A program made the translations under genes and the position numbers. A model generated the notes under the pieces. That model was not told where the DNA came from, did not search any database, and saw only the letters and a list, made by a program, of their open reading frames with translations. Below, one piece after another: positions 1 through 8,316 of a stretch of 64,000 nt of DNA. Where the stretch lies: positions 62,001 to 126,000 of the forward strand of contig NZ_JBBMFO010000001.1 of assembly GCF_040096015.1 (NCBI RefSeq). The letters are read 5' to 3'. This DNA is from Peptoniphilus_A hominis. Its GTDB lineage: Bacteria; Bacillota; Clostridia; Tissierellales; Peptoniphilaceae. Every line of letters begins with the position of its first letter. Position 1 is the stretch's first letter.

Positions 1-194
1 AATCTGGCGATTTAACAGAAATTGCCGACGTGGTAAAATGTCTGGAAAATTTAGACAGACAAAAATCTCTTTCAACGGGAGAGAGAAAAATATTGACAGA
101 AGCAAGACAAATCATCGTTTCAGAGATGGCTCTTGTTTTTGATAAAAAAGTGGAAGAAGTTTCAAAATTAGTTGATCATGCCATTTTTGGTTAA
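1..194 (+). CDS. carD: CarD family transcriptional regulator, C-terminal fragment
   Basis: Only the last 63 codons lie in the window (frame begins at base 3, stop TAA at 192-194). The visible part is the helical C-terminal domain, with the typical LSTGERKILTEARQIIVSE stretch. CarD-family proteins bind the RNA polymerase beta subunit through an N-terminal Tudor-like domain (outside the window) and DNA through this helical part, stabilising the open complex. The order carD followed by a membrane PIN/TRAM gene is common in Clostridia and supports the call. The following ribosome binding site AAGGAGG overlaps the stop codon, so the two genes are very likely co-transcribed. The call rests on a short fragment. 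Confidence 0.75.
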   Translation, partial: SGDLTEIADVVKCLENLDRQKSLSTGERKILTEARQIIVSEMALVFDKKVEEVSKLVDHAIFG

Positions 195-206
195 GGAGGG
201 ATTTTT

Positions 207-1319
207 ATTAGCAGGAACCGAAAAATTGTGTCCAAAATTTTTAAGGTGCTATTCACTTTAATAGGAGCACTATTCGGTATTTTCATCGTGTCTCTTTTAT
301 CAGACATGAAATTTGTAAAAGGTATTGGAAGCCAAAAAGTTGTGACAGTTGTTGCTGTCATTATTGTACTTTTATTTGCACTTATATTTTTTATACTTTC
401 ACCAAAGGTCTTTAAGGCCTTGGAAGATCTTTTGGCTATTTGGGAGAGAGAAATCCAAACAAAATCTTTTACAGAGGTAGTACTGGGCGCAGTGGGACTT
501 ATTCTTGGTCTCATAATAGCATTTTTAATTTCACAACCTATTTACAAGATTCCAATTCCCTATGTGGGTTCTGTAATTTCAATTTTACTCTATGGAATGC
601 TGGGATACTTAGGTTTAAATATTGGAATGTCAAACAAGGACACTATTTCAGAAAAAGTTAGAGATTTATCTTCCTTGGCAGCAAAGAGAACAGCTAAGCC
701 AAAGGAAAATATTAAAACTCGTGAAGGCATTCCAAAGGTCTTAGATACTTCTGTTATTATTGACGGAAGAATACTTGATATTGCAAAGATTGGATTTATT
801 GAGGGACCTCTTGTAGTTCCAGTTTTTGTATTAGAAGAACTTCAACACATTGCAGACTCTGCCGATGCTCTAAAGAGAAACAGGGGCAGGCGTGGACTTG
901 ACACTGTTGCAGAAATTCAAGAATTAAAAAATGTTGAAGTTATAATCTACAAGGGAAAAATCGAAGAAATTTCTGAAGTTGATTCAAAACTTTTAAAACT
1001 TGCCAGCGACTTAGGTGGCAAAATCGTCACAAATGACTACAACTTAAATAAAGTTGCTAAGGTTCAAAACCTAACAGTTTTAAATGTCAATGAACTTGCA
1101 AATGCAGTTAAGCCACTTTATCTGCCAGGCGAAGAGATGAAAATTCTAATCGTAAAGGAAGGCAAGGAACAAAATCAAGGGCTTGGTTATCTTGACGATG
1201 GCACAATGATTGTCGTTGAAAATGGAAAGGACCTAATTGGCGAAAGCGTCAATGTAATTGTTACAAGTGCTCTTCAAACTTCAGCAGGAAAAATGATTTT
1301 TGCAAAACTAAAATATTAA
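207..1319 (+). CDS. Membrane-anchored PIN/TRAM domain protein (YacL type)
   Basis: An integral membrane protein of about 363-370 residues. Counting from the GTG at 228, four hydrophobic segments occupy residues 3-24, 36-58, 83-102 and 112-132. They are followed by a cytoplasmic PIN nuclease-like domain (about 170-295) with conserved acidic residues D173, E204, D252 and D270, and a C-terminal TRAM RNA-binding domain (about 300-363). PIN domains are Mg-dependent RNases, but the target of this family is unknown. The first ATG/GTG/TTG in frame is the GTG at 228, which has no ribosome binding site. A strong AAGGAGG at 193-199 fits an ATT codon at 207, so translation may start on that rare codon. 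The gene follows carD without a promoter and ends before a clear terminator. Confidence 0.85.
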   Translation: MSRNRKIVSKIFKVLFTLIGALFGIFIVSLLSDMKFVKGIGSQKVVTVVAVIIVLLFALIFFILSPKVFKALEDLLAIWEREIQTKSFTEVVLGAVGLILGLIIAFLISQPIYKIPIPYVGSVISILLYGMLGYLGLNIGMSNKDTISEKVRDLSSLAAKRTAKPKENIKTREGIPKVLDTSVIIDGRILDIAKIGFIEGPLVVPVFVLEELQHIADSADALKRNRGRRGLDTVAEIQELKNVEVIIYKGKIEEISEVDSKLLKLASDLGGKIVTNDYNLNKVAKVQNLTVLNVNELANAVKPLYLPGEEMKILIVKEGKEQNQGLGYLDDGTMIVVENGKDLIGESVNVIVTSALQTSAGKMIFAKLKY

Positions 1320-1326
1320 TTTTAAG

Positions 1327-1353
1327 AACTCTGTCTTTGGCAGAGTTTTTTTA
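1327..1353 (+). terminator. Intrinsic terminator after the PIN/TRAM gene
   Basis: A 7-bp stem AACTCTG/CAGAGTT with a 7-nt loop is followed directly by a run of seven T. It closes the carD-PIN/TRAM unit. Confidence 0.85.
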
Positions 1354-1403
1354 TTGATTGAATAAATATAATACTAATTTAACCAGTAAAATCATTAAAG
1401 CGA

Positions 1404-1436
1404 TTGTAAACAAAATAATTATTTGCAAGCTTACAA
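1404..1436. promoter_or_regulatory. Interrupted palindrome upstream of the aminotransferase promoter
   Basis: TTGTAA at 1404-1409 and TTACAA at 1431-1436 frame an inner palindrome around AAATAATTATTT. The element ends 11 bp before the -35 box at 1448. This position suits an operator, but no regulator can be named and AT-rich palindromes arise easily by chance. Confidence 0.3.
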
Positions 1437-1447
1437 AGATTTTTTAT

Positions 1448-1476
1448 TTGACTATATAAAAATTTTGTATTATTAT
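1448..1476 (+). promoter_or_regulatory. Sigma-A type promoter for the class V aminotransferase
   Basis: TTGACT (1448-1453), a 17-bp spacer and TATTAT (1471-1476) lie about 25 bp ahead of the start codon at 1502. Confidence 0.75.
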
Positions 1477-1501
1477 TTTAGCATAGATAGGGGGAATAAT
1501 A

Positions 1502-2575
1502 ATGAAACTATTTTTACCCGGTCCTGTGTCAGTTCGCAGTGAAGTTTTAAAACAATTTGAAAAACCTGTAATAGGACACAGAACTAAGGACGCATCAGAA
1601 ATTCAAAAGTCAATTATAATAAATATGCAAAAAGTTTTTGGAACTAAAGAATATATTTTAATATCAACATCTTCAGGCACTGGACTAATGGAAGGAGCTA
1701 TTAAGTCTTGTACAAAGAAGAGGGCATTGATTTGTTCTTTAGGTTCCTTTGGTGAACTTTGGCAAAGACTTGGTCTTGAAAATGGAATTGAGACAGACAT
1801 TTTAAAGGCTGAGCCAGGTGAAGCTACTGAGGCAAATAAATTGGAAGATCTTTTAAAGAAAAAGGACTATGATTTTGTGGGTATCACTCACAACGAAACA
1901 TCATCTGGTATTTTAAATAGCCTTTCTGAACTTAAAGCAGTAATTGAAAAGTATCCAGACATTATTTGGGCTCTTGATACAGTAAGTTCAGCTGGCGGAA
2001 CTCCCATTGATCAAGATAAGTATGGCATAGATATTGCTATTACATCTTCACAAAAGTGTTTGGGCCTTGTGCCTGGTCTTAGCTTTGCATCTTTTTCAGA
2101 GAAGGCTGTTCAAAAGGCAAAGACAGTAGAAAATAGAGGTCACTATTTAGACCTTCTACTTCTTTATAATTATTCCAAGGAACATGACTACCAATACCCA
2201 TCAACTCCTGCCATTTCAAATATGGTTGCAGCAGAGTATCAACTGGACTATATAATAAATGATGAGGGCCTTGAAAATAGGTTTAAGAGGCACTCAGAGA
2301 TGTCAAAATATTTTAAAGAATGGGCAAATAAAAATTTTGAAGTTTTTGGAGACGAAAAATATTTATCACCAACAATTACTTGTGTTAAAAATACAAAAAA
2401 TTTAGACTTCAAAAAGTTAAATCAAGAATTTCTTGATAGAGGCATGGTAATCTCCAATGGTTATGGACCTATGGCTGATAAAACTTTTAGAGTTGGCCAC
2501 ATGGGCGACACATCTTTAGATGACATGAAGGAGTTTACTAAAGCTTTCGATGAAATTTTAAAAAAGTTAATATAA
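1502..2575 (+). CDS. Class V aminotransferase (alanine-glyoxylate / serine-pyruvate type)
   Basis: A 357-residue PLP-dependent enzyme. It opens with the family signature LPGPVSV and contains the GH(R)T pattern near residue 25, the glycine-rich SSGTGLMEGA near 57-66, Asp159 in ALDTVSS (pyridine nitrogen contact) and the Schiff-base lysine K185 in SSQKCLG. It ends with the usual FRVGHMG segment near residue 330. Members exchange the amino group between alanine or serine and glyoxylate or pyruvate, linking glycine, serine and alanine pools. In related anaerobes this gene often sits next to a serA-type dehydrogenase, but here it stands alone with its own promoter and terminator. The exact substrates cannot be fixed from sequence. 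The start is supported by the TAGGGGG site at 1488-1494. Confidence 0.88.
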   Translation: MKLFLPGPVSVRSEVLKQFEKPVIGHRTKDASEIQKSIIINMQKVFGTKEYILISTSSGTGLMEGAIKSCTKKRALICSLGSFGELWQRLGLENGIETDILKAEPGEATEANKLEDLLKKKDYDFVGITHNETSSGILNSLSELKAVIEKYPDIIWALDTVSSAGGTPIDQDKYGIDIAITSSQKCLGLVPGLSFASFSEKAVQKAKTVENRGHYLDLLLLYNYSKEHDYQYPSTPAISNMVAAEYQLDYIINDEGLENRFKRHSEMSKYFKEWANKNFEVFGDEKYLSPTITCVKNTKNLDFKKLNQEFLDRGMVISNGYGPMADKTFRVGHMGDTSLDDMKEFTKAFDEILKKLI

Positions 2576-2582
2576 TATTATA

Positions 2583-2613
2583 AAATATCTTGCTTAAGGC
2601 AGGATATTTTTTT
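2583..2613 (+). terminator. Intrinsic terminator after the aminotransferase
   Basis: The stem AAATATCTTGC / GCAGGATATTT has one mismatch and a short TTAAG loop, and is followed by a T run. Confidence 0.8.
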
Positions 2614-2663
2614 GTATAAATTTAATAAAAATCGCATTTATAATTAAGTTTTTGTTACAAATG

Positions 2664-2692
2664 CAAAAATTCTTTGAGAAAATACTTTTATT
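2664..2692 (+). promoter_or_regulatory. Sigma-A type promoter for the secreted phosphodiester glycosidase gene
   Basis: TTGAGA (2664-2669), a 17-bp spacer and TATACT (2687-2692) predict a transcript start near 2699. That rules out the in-frame TTG at 2652 as the translation start. Confidence 0.8.
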
Positions 2693-2726
2693 CCTTTATA
2701 CTTTTTATGTAAGCGAGGTTGATGAA

Positions 2727-5021
2727 ATGAATAAAAAAAGAATTAGTCTTGTAATGCTTTTATTTTTAATGACTATTTCAACTAATGTATTTGCAGCAAA
2801 TAAATTATTATTTCAGGAGCCCATTGCTCCAGGTGTTGTAAGGTACAAGTATGAAGTCTCTAGAGATAAAAAGAATGCACAGACAAATGTAGTTACAGTT
2901 GATTTAAATAATCCCTATATAAAAATTAATACAGTTGCAGGCGGAGGAACTTATACTAATAAGGCAACTGTGTCTCAAATGGCTGACAGAACTAATGCCG
3001 TTGCTCTTGTAAATGGAGATTTCTTTACTATGCAACTCCAAGGTGTGCCACTAGGTGCATCTATAATTGATGGAGATATGAAGTCATCTCCTGCAGTTTT
3101 GACAGACATTTGGTCCTTTGGCATTGATGAAAATAACACTGCCTTTATTGACAGCACAAAATTTGTGGGAAGTGTAACAGCTCCCAATGGAAAATCTTAC
3201 CCAATTGATGGACTAAACAAGACCTTTTACTGGTACCAACCATCTAAGGAATATTCTCACGAATCAAAAATTCAAATGTATAACTCCTTCTGGTCTTCAA
3301 AGTCTAGGGGAGATAAAACAGCTGGCGAAGTTCTTTTATCAGAAGACAATGTAGTTGAGCAAATTGTCTATAGAAAAAATATTGACATGAAAATTCCAGA
3401 AGGAAAGAAAATTTTACAAGTAAGCGGTGGATCTGAAAGATTTATGCGTGAAAATGTAAAAGTTGGAGATAAACTTCAAATTAATACTAATATTGAGCCC
3501 AATAGAAATTGGAAAATGATGATTGGCGGTCACGCACTTCTTGTAGAAAATGGTGCTATAAAAAAATACACTAAAGATGTCAATTCAATTGGCGGAGTGA
3601 GAGCCAGAACTGCTGTGGGCATAAGCCAAGATGGAAAAACTGTCTACATTGTTTCTGCTGAAGGCAGAACTAATAGGTCTCCTGGCCTTTCACTAAATGA
3701 GTTGTCTCAGTTTATGTTGGACCTTGGTGCCTACAAGGCAATGAATTTAGATGGTGGTGGTTCAACTGCCATGGCAGTTAGAAATTTGGGAGACTTAAAG
3801 AGAACAAGAGTTACTAATCCTGAAAGAAATGCTGGTGAAAGAAAAGTTGTCAATGGACTTGGAGTTTTCAACACAACTACTAATACTGGCATAATTTCTG
3901 ATGTAAAATTTGAAAGTGATTTAAATACAATTGTAGGAGAACAATTAAATTTAAAATTAAAATCAGGCTGGGATGAATTTTTAAATCCAATTGATATCAA
4001 AGATAGAGCTTATACAGTGACTGATAATTCTAACGGAGCAAATATTTTAAATGGCTTATCCTATCTTTCTTTGACACCAGGCAAATATAATTTATCTGTG
4101 ATTACTGATAAGGGCGAAAATATTAATAAAGAAATTAATGTTGCAGACCTTTCTGCCTACACTAAATTTAATATTGATACAAAAAATAAAATTATCAAAA
4201 GGGGAATGACTTTAAGCCTTGACACAAGGGGCGAATACAATGGAAGAAAAGTAAAAATTTCTCCTAGAGTAATAAATTATTCCTTTGAAGACATGACAGC
4301 AAGTGTGGATCCAAATACTTTTAATATTAATATTCAAGACTATGGAAGAAATCCAAAAATAATTGCAAAGCTTGGCGACAAGACTTCGACTCTATCACTT
4401 TATGATGAAAATACAAAGCTCATTAAGATGAAAATTAACGATGTAAATTACAGCATAAATGGCGAAGCAAAGAAAATGGATGCTAAACCTTTTATTAAGA
4501 ATGATAGAACTTTAGTGCCACTAAGATTTATCGTGGAAGCCATTGGTGGAGAAGTAAATTGGGATAATGACAATAGACTTGTCACTGTAAATAGCAAGGG
4601 AAAAACTATTGAAATTCCAATTGACTCAAAAACTATAAAGATCGATGGAAAAGATGTAAATATTGATCAAGCTGCCATAATTAAGGGCGACAGGACTTTC
4701 GTTCCAATTAGATTTATTGCAGAAAATTTGGACATGGTTGTTAATTATATTAATGATACTCGTGAAATTGAAATTTCATCTTTTGAAGATAAAAAAATAG
4801 AGAACAATGCTGACTTGACACAAGCCCTTGAAGAAAATAATGCAGCAACTAACAATTCACAAAAGGGACAAAATAATACAAAGAATACAAACAATTCACA
4901 AAATGCCAATGCTAATGACAATAAAAATAAGAATGCAAATAATTCTAAGGCTGCAAAAAATGCTGGCAATGTAAATACAACAAATAATGCAAAAGAAAAT
5001 ACTACAAATTTATTTAATTAA
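2727..5021 (+). CDS. Secreted phosphodiester glycosidase (NAGPA-like) with stalk domain and Asn-rich tail
   Basis: A protein of 764 residues exported by a clear signal peptide (residues 1-23, cleavage after VFA). The first half is a NAGPA-type phosphodiester glycosidase domain, with VNGDFF near residue 96, GVRARTAVG near 295 and MNLDGGGSTAMA near 340. This family in bacteria is thought to cleave sugar phosphodiesters of cell-envelope polymers. Residues about 570-690 hold two copies of the stalk pattern (RTLVPLRFI and RTFVPIRFI), the copper-amine-oxidase N-terminal-like fold that often tethers secreted clostridial proteins. The last 70 residues are a low-complexity Asn/Lys tail with no anchor motif. 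The ATG at 2727 is chosen because it follows GAGGT and the promoter, and opens the signal peptide. The gene is a single transcription unit. Confidence 0.85.
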   Translation: MNKKRISLVMLLFLMTISTNVFAANKLLFQEPIAPGVVRYKYEVSRDKKNAQTNVVTVDLNNPYIKINTVAGGGTYTNKATVSQMADRTNAVALVNGDFFTMQLQGVPLGASIIDGDMKSSPAVLTDIWSFGIDENNTAFIDSTKFVGSVTAPNGKSYPIDGLNKTFYWYQPSKEYSHESKIQMYNSFWSSKSRGDKTAGEVLLSEDNVVEQIVYRKNIDMKIPEGKKILQVSGGSERFMRENVKVGDKLQINTNIEPNRNWKMMIGGHALLVENGAIKKYTKDVNSIGGVRARTAVGISQDGKTVYIVSAEGRTNRSPGLSLNELSQFMLDLGAYKAMNLDGGGSTAMAVRNLGDLKRTRVTNPERNAGERKVVNGLGVFNTTTNTGIISDVKFESDLNTIVGEQLNLKLKSGWDEFLNPIDIKDRAYTVTDNSNGANILNGLSYLSLTPGKYNLSVITDKGENINKEINVADLSAYTKFNIDTKNKIIKRGMTLSLDTRGEYNGRKVKISPRVINYSFEDMTASVDPNTFNINIQDYGRNPKIIAKLGDKTSTLSLYDENTKLIKMKINDVNYSINGEAKKMDAKPFIKNDRTLVPLRFIVEAIGGEVNWDNDNRLVTVNSKGKTIEIPIDSKTIKIDGKDVNIDQAAIIKGDRTFVPIRFIAENLDMVVNYINDTREIEISSFEDKKIENNADLTQALEENNAATNNSQKGQNNTKNTNNSQNANANDNKNKNANNSKAAKNAGNVNTTNNAKENTTNLFN

Positions 5022-5034
5022 TCTAATTAAGAAG

Positions 5035-5062
5035 AGGTCTCCTGAGGGAGATCTTTTTTTTG
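5035..5062 (+). terminator. Intrinsic terminator after the phosphodiester glycosidase gene
   Basis: An 8-bp stem AGGTCTCC/GGAGATCT (one G-T pair) with loop TGAG is followed by eight T. Confidence 0.85.
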
Positions 5063-5063
5063 C

Positions 5064-5095
5064 AATAAAATAGGAACTCCCTTTTGAGAAGTTCC
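5064..5095 (-). terminator. Probable murC terminator
   Basis: On the minus strand GGAACT...AGTTCC forms a hairpin just after the murC stop, followed by the T-rich stretch TATTTTATT. It lies back to back with the plus-strand terminator at 5035-5062. Confidence 0.6.
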
Positions 5096-5111
5096 ATAAA
5101 TATTAATAAAA

Positions 5112-6494
5112 TTATTTTTCTAAAATCATTTCTCCAATTTTATAGACATCGCCAGCACCCATTGTTACAACTACATCATCTTTTTTAATATTTTCTTTGA
5201 TGAACTTTACAATATCTTCAAAGCCTGAAATATAAAAGGCATTGTCTCTGTGATCTGAAATAGCATCTCTCAAAGTTTTGGAGTGAATGTCGCCATAATC
5301 TTTTTCGCGAGCTGAATAAATATCTGTGATTATTATTACATCAGACTCGTCAAAGGAGTTAGCAAAGGCATCTAATAGAAGTTTTGTCCTTGTGTAGGTG
5401 TGAGGTTGAAAAATTGTGTAGAGTTTTCCCTTGCAGGCATTTTTAATTGCGTGAATGGATGACTTTATTTCTGTTGGGTGATGAGCATAGTCGTCCATAA
5501 TCTTTGTGCCCTTGTAGTAGCCCTTTTCTTCAAGTCTTCTTTCCACACCCTTATAGTTTTTAAGTCCAATAATTGCATCTTCAAGAGGAATATTATTTAC
5601 ATAGGTTGCAGCAATGGCAGCAAGTGAATTTAAAACATTGTGTCTGCCAAGTACAGAAAGCTCAACATGACATATTTTCTTGCCCTTTAAATATAAATCA
5701 TAAGTTGGAAAACCATCTTCTGAAAAATCTATATTTTTTGCCCTTAAATCTGCATCATTTTTTATTCCAAAAGTAAAGACCTTGCAGTTATCAATTGGAA
5801 ATAGAGTTTCAACATTTTCGTCGTCAACATTTAAAATAACATAATCATCTGCGTGAAGATTATCTACATAGCCCTTAAAAGTTCTTATTATGTGGTCAAT
5901 GTTGTCAAAATAATCTAAGTGGTCTTCGTCAATATTTAAAATAATTTCTGTAGTAGGGAAGTACTTTAAAATATTTGCCTTGTACTCGCAAGCTTCAGTT
6001 AAAAATAAATTTTCGTCGCCAATTTTAATGTTGCCGTCAATGTCTTTTAATTGGCCGCCAAGCATAATTGTTGGATTTAAATCTAGGTCTTTAATAATTT
6101 CAGTTATCATGGAAGTTGTAGTTGTCTTTCCGTGAGTTCCTGAAACTGCAATTGAATTTTTATAATTTTTCATAATTGCGCCTAAAAAAGTTGCCCTATC
6201 AACTAAGTCAATTTTTTCTTTAACTGCTGCCATGTACTCTTCATTGTCAAAGGAAATTGCATCAGTAAAAATTACAAGATCCATGTTTTCTATATGTTCT
6301 TTTTTGTGTTCATAGTAAATTGTGGCACCATTTTTTTCTAGCTTTTCTGTGTTTATAGAAGGCATTCTGTCACTTCCATAAACCTTATAGCCCTTATGGA
6401 GCATGAGCTCAGCAAGGGCAGACATGCTAATGCCACCAATTCCTATAAAAAATATATTTTTATACTTACTATCATCTATATTAATTTCAAACAA
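5112..6494 (-). CDS. murC: UDP-N-acetylmuramate--L-alanine ligase
   Basis: MurC (460 residues, normal length) adds L-alanine to UDP-MurNAc with ATP, the first step in building the peptidoglycan stem peptide in the cytoplasm. The N-terminal nucleotide-sugar binding domain starts with FFIGIGGISMSALAEL (15-30). The ATP loop GTHGKTTTT spans 119-127, and the C-terminal domain carries the DDYAHHPTEI motif near residue 335. The start is a TTG at 6494, preceded at good distance by GGAGGA on the minus strand. It is a single gene divergent from spoVG, with alr (also D-Ala/L-Ala metabolism) close by on the same strand. Confidence 0.95.
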   Translation of the reverse strand: MFEINIDDSKYKNIFFIGIGGISMSALAELMLHKGYKVYGSDRMPSINTEKLEKNGATIYYEHKKEHIENMDLVIFTDAISFDNEEYMAAVKEKIDLVDRATFLGAIMKNYKNSIAVSGTHGKTTTTSMITEIIKDLDLNPTIMLGGQLKDIDGNIKIGDENLFLTEACEYKANILKYFPTTEIILNIDEDHLDYFDNIDHIIRTFKGYVDNLHADDYVILNVDDENVETLFPIDNCKVFTFGIKNDADLRAKNIDFSEDGFPTYDLYLKGKKICHVELSVLGRHNVLNSLAAIAATYVNNIPLEDAIIGLKNYKGVERRLEEKGYYKGTKIMDDYAHHPTEIKSSIHAIKNACKGKLYTIFQPHTYTRTKLLLDAFANSFDESDVIIITDIYSAREKDYGDIHSKTLRDAISDHRDNAFYISGFEDIVKFIKENIKKDDVVVTMGAGDVYKIGEMILEK

Positions 6495-6517
6495 TTTACT
6501 TCCTCCAATTCTTTTTA

Positions 6518-6526
6518 ATTATAACA
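6518..6526 (-). promoter_or_regulatory. Extended -10 promoter for murC
   Basis: Read on the minus strand this is TGT-TATAAT, an extended -10 element, about 24 bp before the TTG start. No good -35 box is seen. Confidence 0.55.
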
Positions 6527-6617
6527 CAAATTTTTACAAAGAAAGAAATAATAAGCCTGTAATTAAATAAATTATATAAAAAAATTTAATTAATTTATTT
6601 ATTATGTATCAGACTTG

Positions 6618-6626
6618 TGCTATAAT
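6618..6626 (+). promoter_or_regulatory. Extended -10 promoter for spoVG
   Basis: TGC-TATAAT is an extended -10 element 29 bp before the spoVG start. The -35 region (TTTATT) is poor. Confidence 0.6.
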
Positions 6627-6655
6627 ATGGTAAAGAAAGAGAGGATGATACTTGT

Positions 6656-6967
6656 ATGAACATAACTGATGTAAGACTTCGCAAATTACCAACAGAAGGA
6701 AAGCTTAAAGCAATAGTATCTGTAACCTTTAATAATGAATTTGTGCTTCATGATATAAAAATAATAGAAGGAAATGAATCTTTATTTTTAGCAATGCCAA
6801 GCAGAAGACTTTCTAACGGAGAATACAGAGACATTGCTCACCCTATTAATGCCGAAGCTAGAAAAGAATTGGAAGATGTAATATTTAAAGAATATTACGC
6901 AGTAAAAGAAAAATTAGATTCAGAAGAAATGGAAAAACCTGAAGCAGAAGAAGTAACTGAAGAATAA
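6656..6967 (+). CDS. spoVG: SpoVG family nucleic-acid-binding regulator
   Basis: A 103-residue protein with the conserved opening MNITDVRLRKL, the central FLAMPSRR segment (residues 45-52) and the YRDIAHPI segment near 57-64. An acidic tail follows. SpoVG binds DNA and RNA and acts as a broad regulator in Firmicutes; it is retained in many species that do not sporulate, so it is not evidence for sporulation here. The start follows AGAGG at proper spacing. The gene has its own promoter and terminator, so it is monocistronic. Confidence 0.95.
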   Translation: MNITDVRLRKLPTEGKLKAIVSVTFNNEFVLHDIKIIEGNESLFLAMPSRRLSNGEYRDIAHPINAEARKELEDVIFKEYYAVKEKLDSEEMEKPEAEEVTEE

Positions 6968-6973
6968 GATTAA

Positions 6974-6997
6974 GAGAGCCCCGTGCTCTCTTTTTTA
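6974..6997 (+). terminator. Intrinsic terminator after spoVG
   Basis: GAGAGC/GCTCTC 6-bp stem with loop CCCGT, then six T. Confidence 0.85.
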
Positions 6998-7004
6998 ATA
7001 GAAA

Positions 7005-7043
7005 AACCCCAAAAACTTTTTATAGTTTTGGGGTTATTTTTTT
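7005..7043. terminator. Bidirectional terminator between spoVG and alr
   Basis: AACCCCAAAA...TTTTGGGGTT forms a long hairpin. It is followed by seven T on the plus strand and by TTTTTC on the minus strand, so it can end both the spoVG read-through and the alr transcript. Confidence 0.75.
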
Positions 7044-7056
7044 GAATTTATTAAGT

Positions 7057-8214
7057 TTAATCCATTTGGCTTACATGGACAAGTTCTCCATGTCTGTAAT
7101 AATATTTTGGAAGTCTTCTGTTAAAGTGGGTGATAAAAGAAGTTTCACAGTCGCCAGAAAAGTGACATATATCTCTAATTTTAATCTCTTCTTCGCCTTG
7201 CCTTCCAACTAATACAACTTCGTCGCCAATTTTACAATCCACTCCAGTGGCATCAACCATCATTTGGTCCATACATATTAAGCCAATTTGTTTACATCTC
7301 TTTCCATTTATGAGAACTTCAATTTTTTCTGACAAAATTCTTGGAAAAGCATCGGCATATCCAAGGGGAAGAGTGACAACCTTAGTGTCTTTGTCGCACT
7401 TAAAAAATCTTTCATAGCCAACAGTTTCGCCAGATTTTACTTCTCTTATAGCTGCAATTTGCGCCTTAATTGAAAGAAATTCCTTTAGTCCAAATTCTTC
7501 AGGGAGCTTTTCACTATCTGTATATCCAAACTGTATTATTCCAGGTCTTACCATATTTAAGTCGTATTCTCTGTGATATAAAACAGAAGAAGAATTTGCA
7601 ATATGTTTGTATGTAAAATTGTAGCCAAGATCCTCGATTTCTTTTATAAAATTTGTAAAAGTTGTAAACTGTCTTTTTGTAAATTCTGGATCAGATTCAC
7701 TGGCAGCAAAGTGAGAAAAAATTCCTTCAACAAAAATATTTTCAAGCTCAAAAATTTTTTTAACTTCCTTTAATGAATTTTCACCTGGAATAAAACCAAT
7801 TCGTGACATTCCACTGTCAACGGCAAGGTGAAGCTTAGCAATTTTATCTAAGTCCCCTGCAAGCTCATCTAATTTTAGAGCATCTTCAAGTGTATAAATA
7901 GTTAGGGTGATTTCATTTTTTACTGCATCTTCAAAGAGATGGGCAGGTGTGTAACCAAGAATTAAAACAGAAGTGTCTGGGAACTCTTTTTTAAATCTCA
8001 AAGCTTCACTTAAAGTTGCAACACCGTAAAACTTTATGCCAAGTTCTCTTGACACATAGGAAAGGGGAATGGCACCAAGTCTATAGGCGTCACTTTTAAC
8101 AACGCTCATAACTTCAACTTTATCTGTCACTCTTTTTTTTATTTCTTTAATATTATTTTCAAAATTATCTAAATTTATTTCAATCCAAGCAGGTCTTGTC
8201 AAAAAATCCTTCAT
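7057..8214 (-). CDS. alr: Alanine racemase
   Basis: A fold-type III PLP enzyme of 385 residues interconverting L- and D-alanine for peptidoglycan. The PLP lysine is K40 in VVKSDAY, the catalytic tyrosine is Y267 in VGYERFF, and GYADAFPR (285-292) matches the usual GYADG-P-R. The residues after the PLP lysine (RLG instead of the common GHG) are somewhat divergent, but the rest of the family pattern holds. The ATG start has GAAAGGAAA upstream on the minus strand. The terminator of the upstream permease gene and an extended -10 promoter lie between the two genes, so it is probably transcribed alone. Confidence 0.93.
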   Translation of the reverse strand: MKDFLTRPAWIEINLDNFENNIKEIKKRVTDKVEVMSVVKSDAYRLGAIPLSYVSRELGIKFYGVATLSEALRFKKEFPDTSVLILGYTPAHLFEDAVKNEITLTIYTLEDALKLDELAGDLDKIAKLHLAVDSGMSRIGFIPGENSLKEVKKIFELENIFVEGIFSHFAASESDPEFTKRQFTTFTNFIKEIEDLGYNFTYKHIANSSSVLYHREYDLNMVRPGIIQFGYTDSEKLPEEFGLKEFLSIKAQIAAIREVKSGETVGYERFFKCDKDTKVVTLPLGYADAFPRILSEKIEVLINGKRCKQIGLICMDQMMVDATGVDCKIGDEVVLVGRQGEEEIKIRDICHFSGDCETSFITHFNRRLPKYYYRHGELVHVSQMD

Positions 8215-8248
8215 GTTATTTTCCTTTCAAACGAGAATTTCTTTTAAC

Positions 8249-8257
8249 ATTATATCA
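8249..8257 (-). promoter_or_regulatory. Extended -10 promoter for alr
   Basis: Minus-strand TGA-TATAAT about 35 bp before the alr start; the -35 region is weak. Confidence 0.55.
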
Positions 8258-8285
8258 CAGTAGATGAATTAAGAAAATTTTTTGC

Positions 8286-8312
8286 ATAAAAAAACTGCCA
8301 AGAGGGCAGTTT
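8286..8312 (-). terminator. Intrinsic terminator after the NCS2 permease gene
   Basis: On the minus strand AAACTGCC/GGCAGTTT (8 bp, loop CTCTT) is followed by TTTTATG. Confidence 0.8.
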
Positions 8313-8316
8313 AATT

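Noticed and set aside
2652..2726. Upstream TTG start of the phosphodiester glycosidase
   Set aside because: It lies before the promoter at 2664-2692, and the ATG at 2727 opens a normal signal peptide.
4800..5021. Asn-rich repeats at the end of the glycosidase gene as a CRISPR or tandem repeat
   Set aside because: The sequence is low-complexity coding DNA without regular repeat units or spacers.
6656..6967. SpoVG and the SpoIID-like protein (43978-45099) as evidence that the organism sporulates
   Set aside because: Both families occur in non-sporulating Firmicutes, and no other sporulation gene is in the window.
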